Source of the DNA: a virus
Virus record (IMG/VR): IMGVR_UViG_3300033146_004127
Coordinates: 1 to 32,634 of that record
DNA length: 32,634 bases
Reading direction: 5' to 3' (one strand)
Position numbers and translations under genes: made by a program. Below, one piece after another: positions 22,091 to 28,590 of the stretch. Position 1 is the first letter of the stretch. Each line of letters begins with the position of its first letter. The notes beneath the pieces were generated by a model. It was given only the letters and a program-made list of their open reading frames with translations, was not told the origin of the DNA and made no database searches.

Positions 22091-22468
22091 TTAAGCTGCT
22101 TTTTTTCCGTTGAAATTATCACGAAAACAAAGAATTGTTTGTTTTCTGTGGTTACAGTTTTCAAATTCCCTGGCCAGGTATTTCAGTTTCAGAGATATTT
22201 TTTTCATCATATTGTCTATTGTAGTTATTTCTTTTTGTATATGTCTGTTTGCTGCATCAAATTCAACGGATGACAGGCAGTTAGGGCAAATATCAATATC
22301 TTGAGAATTATATTTTACCCAGACCAATTTATTAAGATTAGCAATGATTGAAGACTCTAATGGTTTTTCAATCCCGCAACGGTCACATATTATTATATTG
22401 ATAATCCCAAAATCTTCTTTTTTTGAATTGTTTTTGGTATATTCTTTGACTCTCTGTACATTTGACAT
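22091..22468 (-). CDS. Zinc-type hypothetical protein
   Basis: The 125-residue protein has IICDRCGIEKPLE and DICPNCLSS, spaced like a zinc ribbon, then a helical basic end (DNMMKKISLKLKYLAREFEN). GAGGAGG precedes the ATG at 22468. It lies next to the RecT-type gene and could bind nucleic acid; function unknown. Confidence 0.6.
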   Translation of the reverse strand: MSNVQRVKEYTKNNSKKEDFGIINIIICDRCGIEKPLESSIIANLNKLVWVKYNSQDIDICPNCLSSVEFDAANRHIQKEITTIDNMMKKISLKLKYLAREFENCNHRKQTILCFRDNFNGKKAA

Positions 22469-22488
22469 ATTGCCTCCTCTTTTAATTG

Positions 22489-22514
22489 CGCCGGGTTCAG
22501 TAAATAACCCGGCG
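22489..22514 (-). repeat. Intercistronic hairpin, CCGGGTT type
   Basis: GCCGGGTT CAGTAAAT AACCCGGC, with one more outer pair, lies 20 bases upstream of a start codon. The hairpin at 24081-24104 differs from it at only two loop positions. Confidence 0.8.
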
Positions 22515-22523
22515 GTTGGTGTT

Positions 22524-22715
22524 TTATATGTTTTTTCCGTCGCTGCAAGAATCACAGTAACATTTATTTGTTCCCAAGCAGACAAGCTCCCAATCATCAT
22601 CCGGTTCCTGGTTTTCAAGATAGATAATATCCCCTATCTCATAACCTTTGCATTCTTCGGATCTTATTTCCATTTCAAAACCGCTGTTAAAATTACGTAC
22701 AATTGCTTTATTCAT
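22524..22715 (-). CDS. Small acidic protein with CxCxxC end
   Basis: The 63-residue protein (VRNFNSGFEMEIRSEECKGY, then EIGDIIYLENQEPDDDWELV) is acidic and ends in KCYCDSCSDGKNI. AAGGGG precedes the ATG. The fold suggests a small beta-barrel with a metal-binding tail; no known family. Confidence 0.55.
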   Translation of the reverse strand: MNKAIVRNFNSGFEMEIRSEECKGYEIGDIIYLENQEPDDDWELVCLGTNKCYCDSCSDGKNI

Positions 22716-22736
22716 ATTATTCCCCTTAAAGTTTGC

Positions 22737-22760
22737 GCCGGGTTCGTGGGGACACCCGGC
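22737..22760 (-). repeat. Intercistronic hairpin, CCGGGT type
   Basis: GCCGGGT / ACCCGGC, 7-bp stem with a 10-base loop, 22 bases before the next start. The T run lies on the plus-strand side, so it does not terminate the minus-strand genes. Confidence 0.7.
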
Positions 22761-22770
22761 TTTTTTGGTT

Positions 22771-23496
22771 TTAGATTTCAATCCCGTAAGGATTCTTTAA
22801 ATTCCATATGGTTTTCTTTTTTAAATCACCGGTTATTGTGCCGATGATTGAATTTAATTCGGTAACGATAGCCACAGCCATTTCGTTACCGTATCTGCCA
22901 GACCGGCATTGAGAAGACAGGCGGTATTCCCATATAGCATCTTCGGTGTTCAGGCCAGCGGCATATTGGCGGCCCAAACCTTTCAGCGTCGATTTATAAT
23001 ATACACTGGCAAAAATCAGTGCATACTCCGGGGCGTGAAGGTCGTACGTTCCTCCGTCAATCGGGTCTATGCTTAGATATTTATAAGCTTTCTGATGGAA
23101 TTTTTCATTATGGATTTCACCACTTTCATGTTCCACTTCCATAAGCCGAACTCTGCCCAAACCTTCCCGATTATATCTGAAATCATATAGATCAATTCTG
23201 CCATTCCATGAAACACCGGACCCGATGCTGCCCTTCACGATAGCGCGGGAGCAAGGACGATCCCCTTCCTGTGCCTGAAATTCTTGAAACCAATCCATAG
23301 GTAGGGCGATTTCAACCCTGTCCCATTCCTGGATCATTTCACGCCTGACAACTACCTTTTGCGGCGGCCTTCCCTGTGCCTTGTCTTTACATGAGGGGCA
23401 GGCGTTGGGCAGTTGGTTTAAACCAACTGCTTTTAGATGAACAGTATTAATTTGAAAGTTTCCTCCGCATCTGATACATTCTAATTTAATATTCAT
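22771..23496 (-). CDS. Zinc-ribbon phage protein, unknown function
   Basis: The 241-residue protein starts IKLECIRCGGNFQI and has ACPSCKDKAQGRP about 20 residues later: a zinc ribbon. A large mixed domain follows (IALPMDWFQEFQAQEGDRPC, YKYLSIDPIDGGTYDLHAPE, YYKSTLKGLGRQYAAGL) with several conserved-looking charged residues, including LMEVEHESGE. GAAAGG precedes the ATG at 23496. A nucleic-acid role is plausible from the ribbon and neighbours, but the main domain is not recognised. Confidence 0.6.
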   Translation of the reverse strand: MNIKLECIRCGGNFQINTVHLKAVGLNQLPNACPSCKDKAQGRPPQKVVVRREMIQEWDRVEIALPMDWFQEFQAQEGDRPCSRAIVKGSIGSGVSWNGRIDLYDFRYNREGLGRVRLMEVEHESGEIHNEKFHQKAYKYLSIDPIDGGTYDLHAPEYALIFASVYYKSTLKGLGRQYAAGLNTEDAIWEYRLSSQCRSGRYGNEMAVAIVTELNSIIGTITGDLKKKTIWNLKNPYGIEI

Positions 23497-23518
23497 TTGA
23501 AATCCTTTCAGGGATATG

Positions 23519-24046
23519 TTAAGCATCCCATATTATCGCTCTACATTGGGCGATTGCGTTTTTATCCCCGGTGAGTGCCTTCTCAAGAATCTCAACGGGG
23601 ATTGCCTTTTTAATCTGAAAAAATACAAAATCAGGTTCTTCAAAAACTGGCATTTCAAACAGCCAGTCTTCTTTTAATCCCCAATCCCAGGCTTTCCGGG
23701 GATAATAACAACTGCTTCCCTTCGGCCTATAATATCCATATCTTTTTGACATTTCATGCAGTCTGGCATGAACTGCTCTGCTAAAACATTTTATGCCGAT
23801 CCGATCTCGGCAATTCCCGAAAGCCCGGCGTTTAGAACCTACCCAAACATGTATCCGTTTCTTTTTTTTTGCTTCCAATTGCAGGAGCTGGCATTCCTGT
23901 ATTGTGTCTGCCTGATATGCAGACCATAAATGCAGGAACCGTTTTTTTGCTATGGATATAGCTACCGCCCGATAGTTTACTAGGCCTTTTGGGTATCTAT
24001 TTTTTGAGCGGCCGGTTTTGTGCCTCCAGGCGGTTACTCTATCCAT
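23519..24046 (-). CDS. Basic hypothetical protein
   Basis: The 175-residue protein is strongly basic in its first two thirds (WRHKTGRSKNRYPKG, KKKKRIHVWVGSKRRAFGNC, RYGYYRPKGSSCYYPRKAW) and ends with an acidic-aromatic part. The arginine and aromatic content fits DNA or RNA binding. AAGGA precedes the ATG. It may act with the zinc-ribbon protein encoded next; no family assigned. Confidence 0.55.
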   Translation of the reverse strand: MDRVTAWRHKTGRSKNRYPKGLVNYRAVAISIAKKRFLHLWSAYQADTIQECQLLQLEAKKKKRIHVWVGSKRRAFGNCRDRIGIKCFSRAVHARLHEMSKRYGYYRPKGSSCYYPRKAWDWGLKEDWLFEMPVFEEPDFVFFQIKKAIPVEILEKALTGDKNAIAQCRAIIWDA

Positions 24047-24080
24047 TTTTTAATCCTTTTTCTTTCAATGATTTATAAAA

Positions 24081-24104
24081 GCCGGGTTCAGTAAGAAACC
24101 CGGC
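24081..24104 (-). repeat. Intercistronic hairpin, CCGGGTT type
   Basis: GCCGGGTT CAGTAAGA AACCCGGC: perfect 8-bp stem. Near-copy of 22490-22513. It lies between two early genes, about 35 bases before the next start. Confidence 0.8.
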
Positions 24105-24112
24105 GATGCGAT

Positions 24113-24334
24113 TTAATTAAATCCCAAAATACCGAGATCATGAATCAAACTATTTTCAAAATTATTATCATTTTCCTGAATTGTTTTATAACCGCTGTTT
24201 CGGCTTAGCCAATCATTATTCTCCTGACATTGAGCGGTAATGCCATGAAGCATGTCAATGCCGCCCTGCATGTCAATTTTGAAATGAAAAATTGCTTTGC
24301 AAGGGAACTCGCCAGGAGCAATGTAAGCAGACAC
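24113..24334 (-). CDS. Hypothetical protein (GTG start)
   Basis: A GTG at 24334, behind a weak CTTGGG, opens a 73-codon frame (SAYIAPGEFPCKAIFHFKID, then MLHGITAQCQENNDWLSRN). An internal ATG near 24250 is an alternative start. The second half is polar and acidic. Support is the open frame filling the gap in the operon and its position before the next hairpin; function unknown. Confidence 0.45.
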   Translation of the reverse strand: MSAYIAPGEFPCKAIFHFKIDMQGGIDMLHGITAQCQENNDWLSRNSGYKTIQENDNNFENSLIHDLGILGFN

Positions 24335-24360
24335 CCCAAGTTATTTTTTTAAAAGCTCAG

Positions 24361-24678
24361 TTATACGGCCTGGGCTTTTTCTCTTTCGATTATCTCACCT
24401 CCGCCCAGTTGTTCAAGGGCTGTGTCAATAATGTTGATTGCCTGATTATATTTTCTTTGATGTACCAGGCTTTTGATTCTGACTTTTTCAAAATCTGCCA
24501 GAACGCTTTTGTGTTCCAGCATTAGGCTGAAAATATATTCCGCTTCTGTTTCAATAGTTTCTTCCTGCATCTGCCCAATTAAGGCACTGATTCTGATGCG
24601 AGCGGGTTTTCTTTTAGAATCGTTTATCATCAGGCGATGAATTGACTGTAATTCTTCTACTATTACTTTTTCTCTCAT
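24361..24678 (-). CDS. Helical hypothetical protein
   Basis: The 105-residue protein is helical throughout (KVIVEELQSIHRLMINDSKR, ETEAEYIFSLMLEHKSVLAD, NQAINIIDTALEQLGGGE). A repeat-type helical hairpin (TPR-like) is possible. GAAGGAGAC precedes the ATG. It overlaps the end of the preceding small gene by 65 bases. Confidence 0.55.
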   Translation of the reverse strand: MREKVIVEELQSIHRLMINDSKRKPARIRISALIGQMQEETIETEAEYIFSLMLEHKSVLADFEKVRIKSLVHQRKYNQAINIIDTALEQLGGGEIIEREKAQAV

Positions 24679-24808
24679 AATATTTGTCTCCTTCCATTAT
24701 TGATTCTTTTGTAATGCCTTCTTGCCCTGGCATTAGTCCGTGCAGGGCATAAAAAGCGTCAATTTTTTCTTTTTCGTATTCTGCTTTTTCGTATTCTGAT
24801 GATGTCAT
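24614..24808 (-). CDS. Possible small acidic protein
   Basis: A 64-codon frame from ATG 24808 behind GGTGGAAA encodes TSSEYEKAEYEKEKIDAFYA, then LHGLMPGQEGITKE. A 7-bp hairpin (24723-24749) lies within it, and its last third overlaps the following gene. It could be real, since the ribosome binding site is good, but the true coding part may be shorter. Confidence 0.4.
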   Translation of the reverse strand: MTSSEYEKAEYEKEKIDAFYALHGLMPGQEGITKESIMEGDKYYERKSNSRRITVNSSPDDKRF

Positions 24809-24820
24809 AATTTCCACCAT

Positions 24821-24844
24821 AGCCAGGTATATATATACCCGGCT
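24821..24844 (-). repeat. Intercistronic hairpin
   Basis: AGCCAGGTAT / ATACCCGGCT form a 10-bp stem with one mismatch. It ends about 12 bases before the ATG of the next gene. Same series as the CCGGGT hairpins. Confidence 0.65.
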
Positions 24845-24851
24845 GTTAAAA

Positions 24852-25103
24852 TTATTTAGCTATCTCGAAATCAATTTTTCCATACTGGTATTTATGGCTA
24901 AAAACATAATCTGTCAGTTTAGCTGAAAACTGTCCGCTTTTTGCCATGCCGATAATATCGGATTTATCGAAATTAAGATAGCCGGCATCTTGTATTTCTT
25001 CCGATGCGTCCATGTCCATTCCTGCGTTATTCAAGGCTTGTCCTATTGAGAAACCTTCGATTTCTCTTATGAAGAAACCATTTAATCTGAGATCGTATTT
25101 CAT
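24852..25103 (-). CDS. Hypothetical 83-residue protein
   Basis: The protein starts YDLRLNGFFIREIEGFSIGQ, followed by ASEEIQDAGYLNF and SAKLTDYVFSHKYQYGKIDF. It is acidic and mixed alpha/beta with no motif recognised. AAGGTGAAAATAAC precedes the ATG. A hairpin lies upstream and another downstream. Confidence 0.55.
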   Translation of the reverse strand: MKYDLRLNGFFIREIEGFSIGQALNNAGMDMDASEEIQDAGYLNFDKSDIIGMAKSGQFSAKLTDYVFSHKYQYGKIDFEIAK

Positions 25104-25133
25104 GTTATTTTCACCTTAAATTGTGCCGGGATA

Positions 25134-25155
25134 TTTCATCCGGCAGTTAATAATT
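25134..25155 (-). repeat. Intercistronic hairpin
   Basis: TGCCGG / CCGGCA, a 6-bp stem with a 10-base AT-rich loop, between two early genes. Shorter than its relatives but the same position pattern. Confidence 0.55.
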
Positions 25156-25360
25156 AATCCGCATAAACCCAATTTATTTTAAACTCTTTCCCTACCGGGT
25201 GACAACATGCCGCAAACTTAAGCCCCTTGGATGACAGATCGTCCAGGGCACAAGTTATAAATTTTCCTTTGTTTTTCCCATTGGTAATAAGTAGAATTTT
25301 AGTTCTTCTCTGCGTAAAACATCCATAGCCTTGAAGTATTTCATCTCTTGTGTATGTCAA
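25154..25360 (-). CDS. Hypothetical 68-residue protein (TTG start)
   Basis: The frame starts at TTG 25360, six bases after AAGGAGC, and encodes TYTRDEILQGYGCFTQRRTK, then ILLITNGKNKGKFITCALDD and AACCHPVGKEFKINWVYAD. The beta-rich pattern with four cysteines suggests a compact fold. No family assigned; no ATG fits the ribosome binding site. Confidence 0.55.
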   Translation of the reverse strand: MTYTRDEILQGYGCFTQRRTKILLITNGKNKGKFITCALDDLSSKGLKFAACCHPVGKEFKINWVYAD

Positions 25361-25385
25361 ATTTAAGCTCCTTAAGCTTGTCCAG

Positions 25386-25787
25386 TTAATGACAGGCGGC
25401 GGTTAAATTAAATTTGTTAATAGCATCAACAAAACAGCTTTTCTGAAATTCGTTTTTTAAGTCAATGCCTAGACTATAAATTGTTTCTGCTGGATCACCA
25501 GTTATAGAGAACTCATGGTTTCCCAATTCGTAAAGTATCGCATCTGTAAGAAATACCTTGCTTTTAAATGCGGTTTCTTTATCAGATACTAATTTATTAA
25601 GAAGTTTATCAAATGCCTTTACATCCTGTTTTCTTATGAATCCCCCCCCGCCGACAGAAACGGCATCTTTTTTGCAGATGTTTAATTTTTCCAAACCATC
25701 TGTAATCTGGTTTTCATTGAATGCAAAAAAGATTGCGAATTTTTCAAACTCTTTTTCCTGCTTTCTTTTAAATTCTTGATAGTTCAT
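25386..25787 (-). CDS. Conserved phage protein
   Basis: The 133-residue protein begins NYQEFKRKQEKEFEKFAIFF and contains VSVGGGGFIRKQDVKAFDKL and ETAFKSKVFLTDAILYELGN. The glycine run followed by FIRK is a pattern I associate with small phage proteins of unknown role seen in many phage genomes (similar to DUF7659). The end (HEFSITGDPAETIYSLGID) is well folded. AGGAGG precedes the ATG. Function unknown. Confidence 0.6.
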   Translation of the reverse strand: MNYQEFKRKQEKEFEKFAIFFAFNENQITDGLEKLNICKKDAVSVGGGGFIRKQDVKAFDKLLNKLVSDKETAFKSKVFLTDAILYELGNHEFSITGDPAETIYSLGIDLKNEFQKSCFVDAINKFNLTAACH

Positions 25788-25830
25788 TTTTTTTCCTCCT
25801 TTTAATTATTTTCTGTTTATGTGACTTCAT

Positions 25831-25856
25831 AAAGGCAGGCTGTGGAACCTGCCTTT
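25831..25856 (-). repeat. Intercistronic hairpin
   Basis: Perfect 9-bp stem AAAGGCAGG / CCTGCCTTT with an 8-base loop. On the minus strand it is followed by ATGAAGTC, with no T run beyond the stem. Confidence 0.7.
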
Positions 25857-25876
25857 AAAAAATGACATAAACTGTT

Positions 25877-26038
25877 TTAGTAATTGCTGTAAAAAAGATT
25901 TATTTTTTCGCAAAATCTATATTGTGCTTCTGTCCAGTCATAATGCCATGAAACAGCATTATTATTGATAATAGAATTTTGCAGACGGAGGTTGAGATTT
26001 GAAAAAAAATCATACGGGTTTCTTAATCTTAATTTCAT
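25877..26038 (-). CDS. Small hypothetical protein (53 residues)
   Basis: ATG 26038 lies behind GAAAGG and encodes KLRLRNPYDFFSNLNLRLQN, ending in YRFCEKINLFYSNY. It is basic and aromatic-rich. Further upstream in-frame starts overlap the hairpin and lack ribosome binding sites. Function unknown. Confidence 0.5.
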   Translation of the reverse strand: MKLRLRNPYDFFSNLNLRLQNSIINNNAVSWHYDWTEAQYRFCEKINLFYSNY

Positions 26039-26057
26039 TTTTAATATCCTTTCCTGT

Positions 26058-26082
26058 TTCCTCTGCTGAAATAGCAGAGGAA
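26058..26082 (-). repeat. Intercistronic hairpin
   Basis: Perfect 10-bp stem TTCCTCTGCT / AGCAGAGGAA with a 5-base loop, 20 bases before the next start codon. Confidence 0.75.
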
Positions 26083-26105
26083 GGTTAAATTTACTCTGGC
26101 AGTAT

Positions 26106-26201
26106 TTAATACGGTGTTGGTTTGCCAATATGACCAATTGTTAAAAGAACCAGAAAAAAAAGAAGATCGTAACCGAAATAAACGAGTAACTGCCCTTGCA
26201 T
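26106..26201 (-). CDS. Single-span membrane peptide (31 residues)
   Basis: ATG 26201, close behind AAAGGA, encodes QGQLLVYFGYDLLFFLVLLT followed by IGHIGKPTPY, a single membrane helix with a short tail. Longer frames run through the hairpin at 26248-26267. Small membrane peptides at the start of early operons often act on the host envelope, but that is inference only. Confidence 0.4.
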   Translation of the reverse strand: MQGQLLVYFGYDLLFFLVLLTIGHIGKPTPY

Positions 26202-26247
26202 ACATCCTTTTTTTAATGCGATTAATTTATTTATGCGATTAACAAAA

Positions 26248-26267
26248 GGCAGTTTGTGAAAACTGCC
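26248..26267 (-). repeat. Leader hairpin
   Basis: Perfect 8-bp stem GGCAGTTT / AAACTGCC with a 4-base loop, in the early leader about 45 bases before the membrane peptide start. Confidence 0.65.
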
Positions 26268-26478
26268 CTTGCTTAATAACATAACAACCTTTTTAAATAA
26301 GGCAGGACCTAAAAAATAGATGCTGCCTTGAGCGACCAAGTACTTTTGCTATCGTGGTATTATTAAAATAATTAATGCGAATAATTATTTTTAACAGTTA
26401 ACCTTTTTTTAAAAAAAACCTAATGCAGAAACCGCTAAGAAACTGCACAACATTTTAAAAAAAAATATAGACTTACCT

Positions 26479-26640
26479 TTAAAAAGGTTTAAATTTTCCC
26501 GCTTTCTGCAAATTGCCTTGTATCGCTTCTGATTTTGTAAGCCGTAGCTTCAACAAATTGCCACCAGGGCGGAAAAACTTTTTAAACTTTTCTTTATCTG
26601 TGGTTTCCGTGGAAACCCTGGAGTTAATCCCGCCTGTCAT
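26479..26640 (-). CDS. Small basic protein at start of early operon
   Basis: An ATG at 26640 opens a 53-codon frame (TGGINSRVSTETTDKEKFKK, then FFRPGGNLLKLRLTKSEAIQ and a basic end). It is the first frame after the strong promoter at 26718-26746. No good ribosome binding site is visible (CTCTCAATTTCGCACA precedes it), so it may be poorly translated. The composition resembles a small nucleic-acid-binding protein. Confidence 0.4.
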   Translation of the reverse strand: MTGGINSRVSTETTDKEKFKKFFRPGGNLLKLRLTKSEAIQGNLQKAGKFKPF

Positions 26641-26717
26641 TGTGCGAAATTGAGAGGACTATGACAGCAAACAAAGAACAAAAATAAATGTAACCTAACT
26701 TATTCAAAAACTAAGGA

Positions 26718-26746
26718 ATAATAGCAAATTGCTTGCTGATTGTCAA
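26718..26746 (-). promoter_or_regulatory. Strong early promoter with inverted repeats
   Basis: On the minus strand TTGACA (26746-26741), 17 bases, TATTAT (26723-26718). An AGCAA.TTGCT inverted repeat overlaps the spacer and an ACTTG...CAAGT inverted repeat lies just upstream (26753-26770); both could be operators. It reads into the early operon. The leader from here to 26201 is about 500 bases; apart from the 53-codon frame it holds AT-rich sequence and a weak stem-plus-T8 at about 26410-26447. Confidence 0.75.
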
Positions 26747-26800
26747 GGGTAAACTTGCTTTTAATCAAGTACATAGTTAATATTTTATTCTCATTAAAAA

Positions 26801-26816
26801 TGTTCTACGTGGAACA
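26801..26816. promoter_or_regulatory. parS-like palindrome
   Basis: TGTTCTACGTGGAACA differs at one base from TGTTCCACGTGGAACA, a common bacterial parS form bound by ParB. It lies between the early promoter and the terminator hairpin. No parA or parB gene is visible, so it could recruit host ParB or be chance. Confidence 0.45.
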
Positions 26817-26824
26817 ATTTTTAA

Positions 26825-26868
26825 AAAAAACAAGGGCAGGGGGGCTTTTTCCCCTGCCCTTGTTTTTT
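26825..26868 (-). terminator. Strong bidirectional terminator with GGCTTTTT loop
   Basis: An 18-bp perfect stem (core CAAGGGCAGGGG / CCCCTGCCCTTG plus six A-T pairs) has the 8-base loop GGCTTTTT. On the minus strand it begins five bases after the stop of the SLOG gene and runs into a T-rich stretch. Its loop matches the hairpin family at 27.4-29.3 kb. Confidence 0.9.
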
Positions 26869-26872
26869 GGTT

Positions 26873-27241
26873 TTAAAAAATGGCGATTTGGTTTTTATTT
26901 TGCAGAGGAAAAACAGAGCATGGGATATTGTATTTTTTAGCCTGGCTAATACTATGCCGGGTCCCGGATCCGGAACCGGGGAAAGCCAAAACATGAGACG
27001 AGATTTGAACAAGTTTTGTATTTCGGATTAATGGCGCTTTTCTCCCATATTTTTTATAATTGGGCTTAAATTCTATAAGCTGAATATTATTCAGCCTGGC
27101 GAAAGATGCCGCGCAAGTGTCGACACCTTTTGCCGCACCGGAAACGATGCAAGAAACCATTGAAAGAGGACATGGCAACGCCTGTAAAATATCTTGATCA
27201 GTCAAAATTCTGTCCCTTCCTCCTACAATTGCGATTATCAT
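26873..27241 (-). CDS. SLOG-family protein (DUF2493)
   Basis: The 122-residue protein has the DUF2493/YspA pattern: IIAIVGGRDRILTDQDI at the start, CIVSGAAKGVDTCAASFARL in the middle and HVLAFPGSGSGTRHSISQAK near the end. SLOG proteins bind nucleotide-type ligands; some act in signalling or defence, and small phage members are untested. AAAGG precedes the ATG; a promoter lies at 27287-27315 and the terminator follows directly, so it is a single-gene unit. Confidence 0.85.
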   Translation of the reverse strand: MIIAIVGGRDRILTDQDILQALPCPLSMVSCIVSGAAKGVDTCAASFARLNNIQLIEFKPNYKKYGRKAPLIRNTKLVQISSHVLAFPGSGSGTRHSISQAKKYNIPCSVFPLQNKNQIAIF

Positions 27242-27286
27242 ATTTAAAACCTTTCTTTTTTTGCTAACACATTAAAATAATAGCCA

Positions 27287-27315
27287 ATAATAGCATTAAG
27301 CTTGCTGAAATGCAA
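27287..27315 (-). promoter_or_regulatory. Predicted promoter of the SLOG gene
   Basis: On the minus strand TTGCAT (27315-27310), 17 bases, TATTAT (27292-27287), about 46 bases before the start codon. Confidence 0.55.
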
Positions 27316-27447
27316 GGATATTATTATTTTAATTGGTGAAAACTGGCATGGTAACTGCAAATTTCTTATTGAATACGTTTTTGACCTTATATAAATGCTT
27401 CTTTTATTCCTTATTCTTTTTAAGATTCTTATACGATACATAACCAT

Positions 27448-27492
27448 TGTTAAGGGTTATAGCAGGGCTTTTTCTGCTATTAGCCCTTAACA
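27448..27492. repeat. Hairpin with conserved loop GGCTTTTT
   Basis: TGTTAAGGG / CCCTTAACA outer stem, AGCAG / CTGCT inner stem, loop GGCTTTTT at 27466-27473. Member of the octaloop family. Confidence 0.8.
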
Positions 27493-27584
27493 TATAATAG
27501 CTTTTATTCCGATTAACGAATTTATACCTTATTCTTTTTTCTTTAAAGTTGATAAGTGGATAGTAACCCTTTTCCCAAGCTGAT

Positions 27585-27663
27585 AAATTTTTTTCATATC
27601 GGTTTTGCGCACGGAAAGAATTTTGCGGAGCAAAAAGAGCGCAAGCCGATGTGAAAAAAATTT
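27585..27663. repeat. Long hairpin in gene-free region
   Basis: Arms of about 25 bases (27585-27610 and 27639-27663) pair with few mismatches. Inside is a smaller stem TTTTGC / GCAAAA around a GGA loop. It does not carry the octaloop. Confidence 0.7.
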
Positions 27664-27735
27664 GCGCCCATAGGGCGTGTTGCGGAGTGAGATATTGGCT
27701 TTTGCCTAAAGGAAATGATGCATGGTGAAATTTGG

Positions 27736-27767
27736 TAGTCAAGACAAAATGTGAGTTGCCTTGACTA
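27736..27767. repeat. Short hairpin, left boundary repeat
   Basis: TAGTCAAG / CTTGACTA stem of 8 bp. Its right part begins a block (27755-27788) that recurs at 30055-30088. Confidence 0.65.
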
Positions 27768-27788
27768 TCAATACAAGTGAGCGTCTTT
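27755..27788. repeat. Boundary direct repeat, left copy
   Basis: GTTGCCTTGACTATCAATAC followed by AAGTGAGCGTCTTT. About 29 of 34 positions match the copy at 30055-30088. The two copies bracket the hairpin region. Confidence 0.65.
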
Positions 27789-27809
27789 GTATAGGCTGTT
27801 TAATATAAT

Positions 27810-27832
27810 TATACAGAAGGCATTGGCAGTTT
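27810..27832. repeat. TATACAGAAGGCATTG repeat, copy 1
   Basis: TATACAGAAGGCATTG followed by GCAGTTT, flanked by the inverted AT-rich arms TAATATA / TATATTA. Copies at 29161, 29351 and 29624. Confidence 0.75.
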
Positions 27833-27854
27833 AATATATTATGCACTGACCATT

Positions 27855-27961
27855 ACTGGTGTTTAAAAGTTAAAGGCTGCTTTTTCCCGAAACCGGAACA
27901 GCACGGTTGTTTGTGCTGTGGAGTCGGGAAAAAGTAGACTTTAACTTCAATCATCACCAGT
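27855..27961. repeat. Long hairpin with loop GGTTGTTT
   Basis: Nested stems: ACTGGTG / CACCAGT, then AAGTTAAAG / CTTTAACTT, then TTTTTCCCGA / TCGGGAAAAA, then ACAGCAC / GTGCTGT around loop GGTTGTTT (27905-27912). An internal asymmetric bulge (AACCGG opposite GGAG) separates the last two. Confidence 0.85.
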
Positions 27962-27973
27962 ACCTCGCTTCTT

Positions 27974-28050
27974 TGAGCGAATTAAAAGATATTTGGTATA
28001 TTGTGGAGCTTAGCGGAACAATATGCCAAATATCTTCAATCAATCGCTCA
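27974..28050. repeat. Long hairpin with GGAGC...AGCGGA centre
   Basis: TGAGCGA / TCGCTCA outer stem, then AAGATATTTGG / CCAAATATCTT and ATATTGT / ACAATAT inside. The apical part GGAGCTTAGCGGA resembles the AGCGGAAC motif of the repeats at 29.4 kb. It lacks the octaloop. Confidence 0.8.
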
Positions 28051-28071
28051 TGCCTTTGCTTATGTTTTAGT

Positions 28072-28114
28072 AAAAAGCAGTATGCCGAGCGGTTTTTTCG
28101 GCATTCTGCTTTTT
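28072..28114. repeat. Hairpin, terminator-like
   Basis: AAAAAGCAG / CTGCTTTTT and ATGCCGA / TCGGCAT stems around a loop containing GCGGTTTTT, similar to but not exactly the octaloop. T-rich in both directions. Confidence 0.75.
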
Positions 28115-28130
28115 TCGTACACGATTAGGA

Positions 28131-28170
28131 GCATATATAAAAGCACGGCTGTTTGTGCTTTTATATGTGC
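28131..28170. repeat. Hairpin with loop GGCTGTTT
   Basis: GCATATATAAAAGCAC / GTGCTTTTATATGTGC around loop GGCTGTTT (28147-28154); 14 of 16 pairs are perfect. Confidence 0.85.
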
Positions 28171-28216
28171 GGGCGCATTTAGGCTGTTGACCTTTGTAGC
28201 ATCCAGTTGAGTCATG

Positions 28217-28246
28217 CAAAAAAAAAGCCCGACCGAAGCCGGGCTT
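28217..28246 (-). terminator. Intrinsic terminator of the 112-codon gene
   Basis: AAGCCCG / CGGGCTT stem with an 8-base loop, followed on the minus strand by nine T bases, five bases after the gene's stop codon. Confidence 0.9.
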
Positions 28247-28251
28247 AATAA

Positions 28252-28590
28252 CTACGCAGGATAACTGATGCCTGCCCAAATCGGCCCAGCCAAGGCACGA
28301 CCTGGCAGGCTATCAGTTGCAACCGGCACGCTGATTACAAACTGAGCGCCTGTGTTCACGCTGGCACCGAAAGCGTTGCGAACCTGTACGCACGGGATGG
28401 ACGCTGGCAACAAACTTCGTACAAAATGCCCAAACCGTGCTATGGTCGCACGGTGTTTAAAGCCAACCACCGCTACAAACCCGGATGCTGATTTAACCGA
28501 CGGACGTATACCCATGAAACAAGCACCAAATGTACAACTAATATCAGCGATACGCTCATACGACGGCAACAAACTTTCAAAAATTTCCAT
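28252..28590 (-). CDS. GC-richer orphan gene inside the hairpin region
   Basis: ATG 28590 behind AAGGAGG starts a 112-residue protein rich in small hydrophobic residues (ADISCTFGACFMGIRPSVKS, FVAVVGFKHRATIARFGHFV, SVNTGAQFVISVPVATDSLP). It has four cysteines, no clear signal peptide and a likely beta-rich fold. Its G+C looks near half, well above its surroundings, and it has its own ribosome binding site and terminator but no neighbours. It looks like an inserted accessory gene. Function unknown. Confidence 0.65.
   Translation of the reverse strand: MEIFESLLPSYERIADISCTFGACFMGIRPSVKSASGFVAVVGFKHRATIARFGHFVRSLLPASIPCVQVRNAFGASVNTGAQFVISVPVATDSLPGRALAGPIWAGISYPA

Noticed and set aside
27404-27742. 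A 112-codon minus-strand frame in the hairpin region
   Set aside because: It runs through two long hairpins, has no ribosome binding site and odd composition, and ends in lysine-asparagine repeats typical of AT-rich noncoding sequence.
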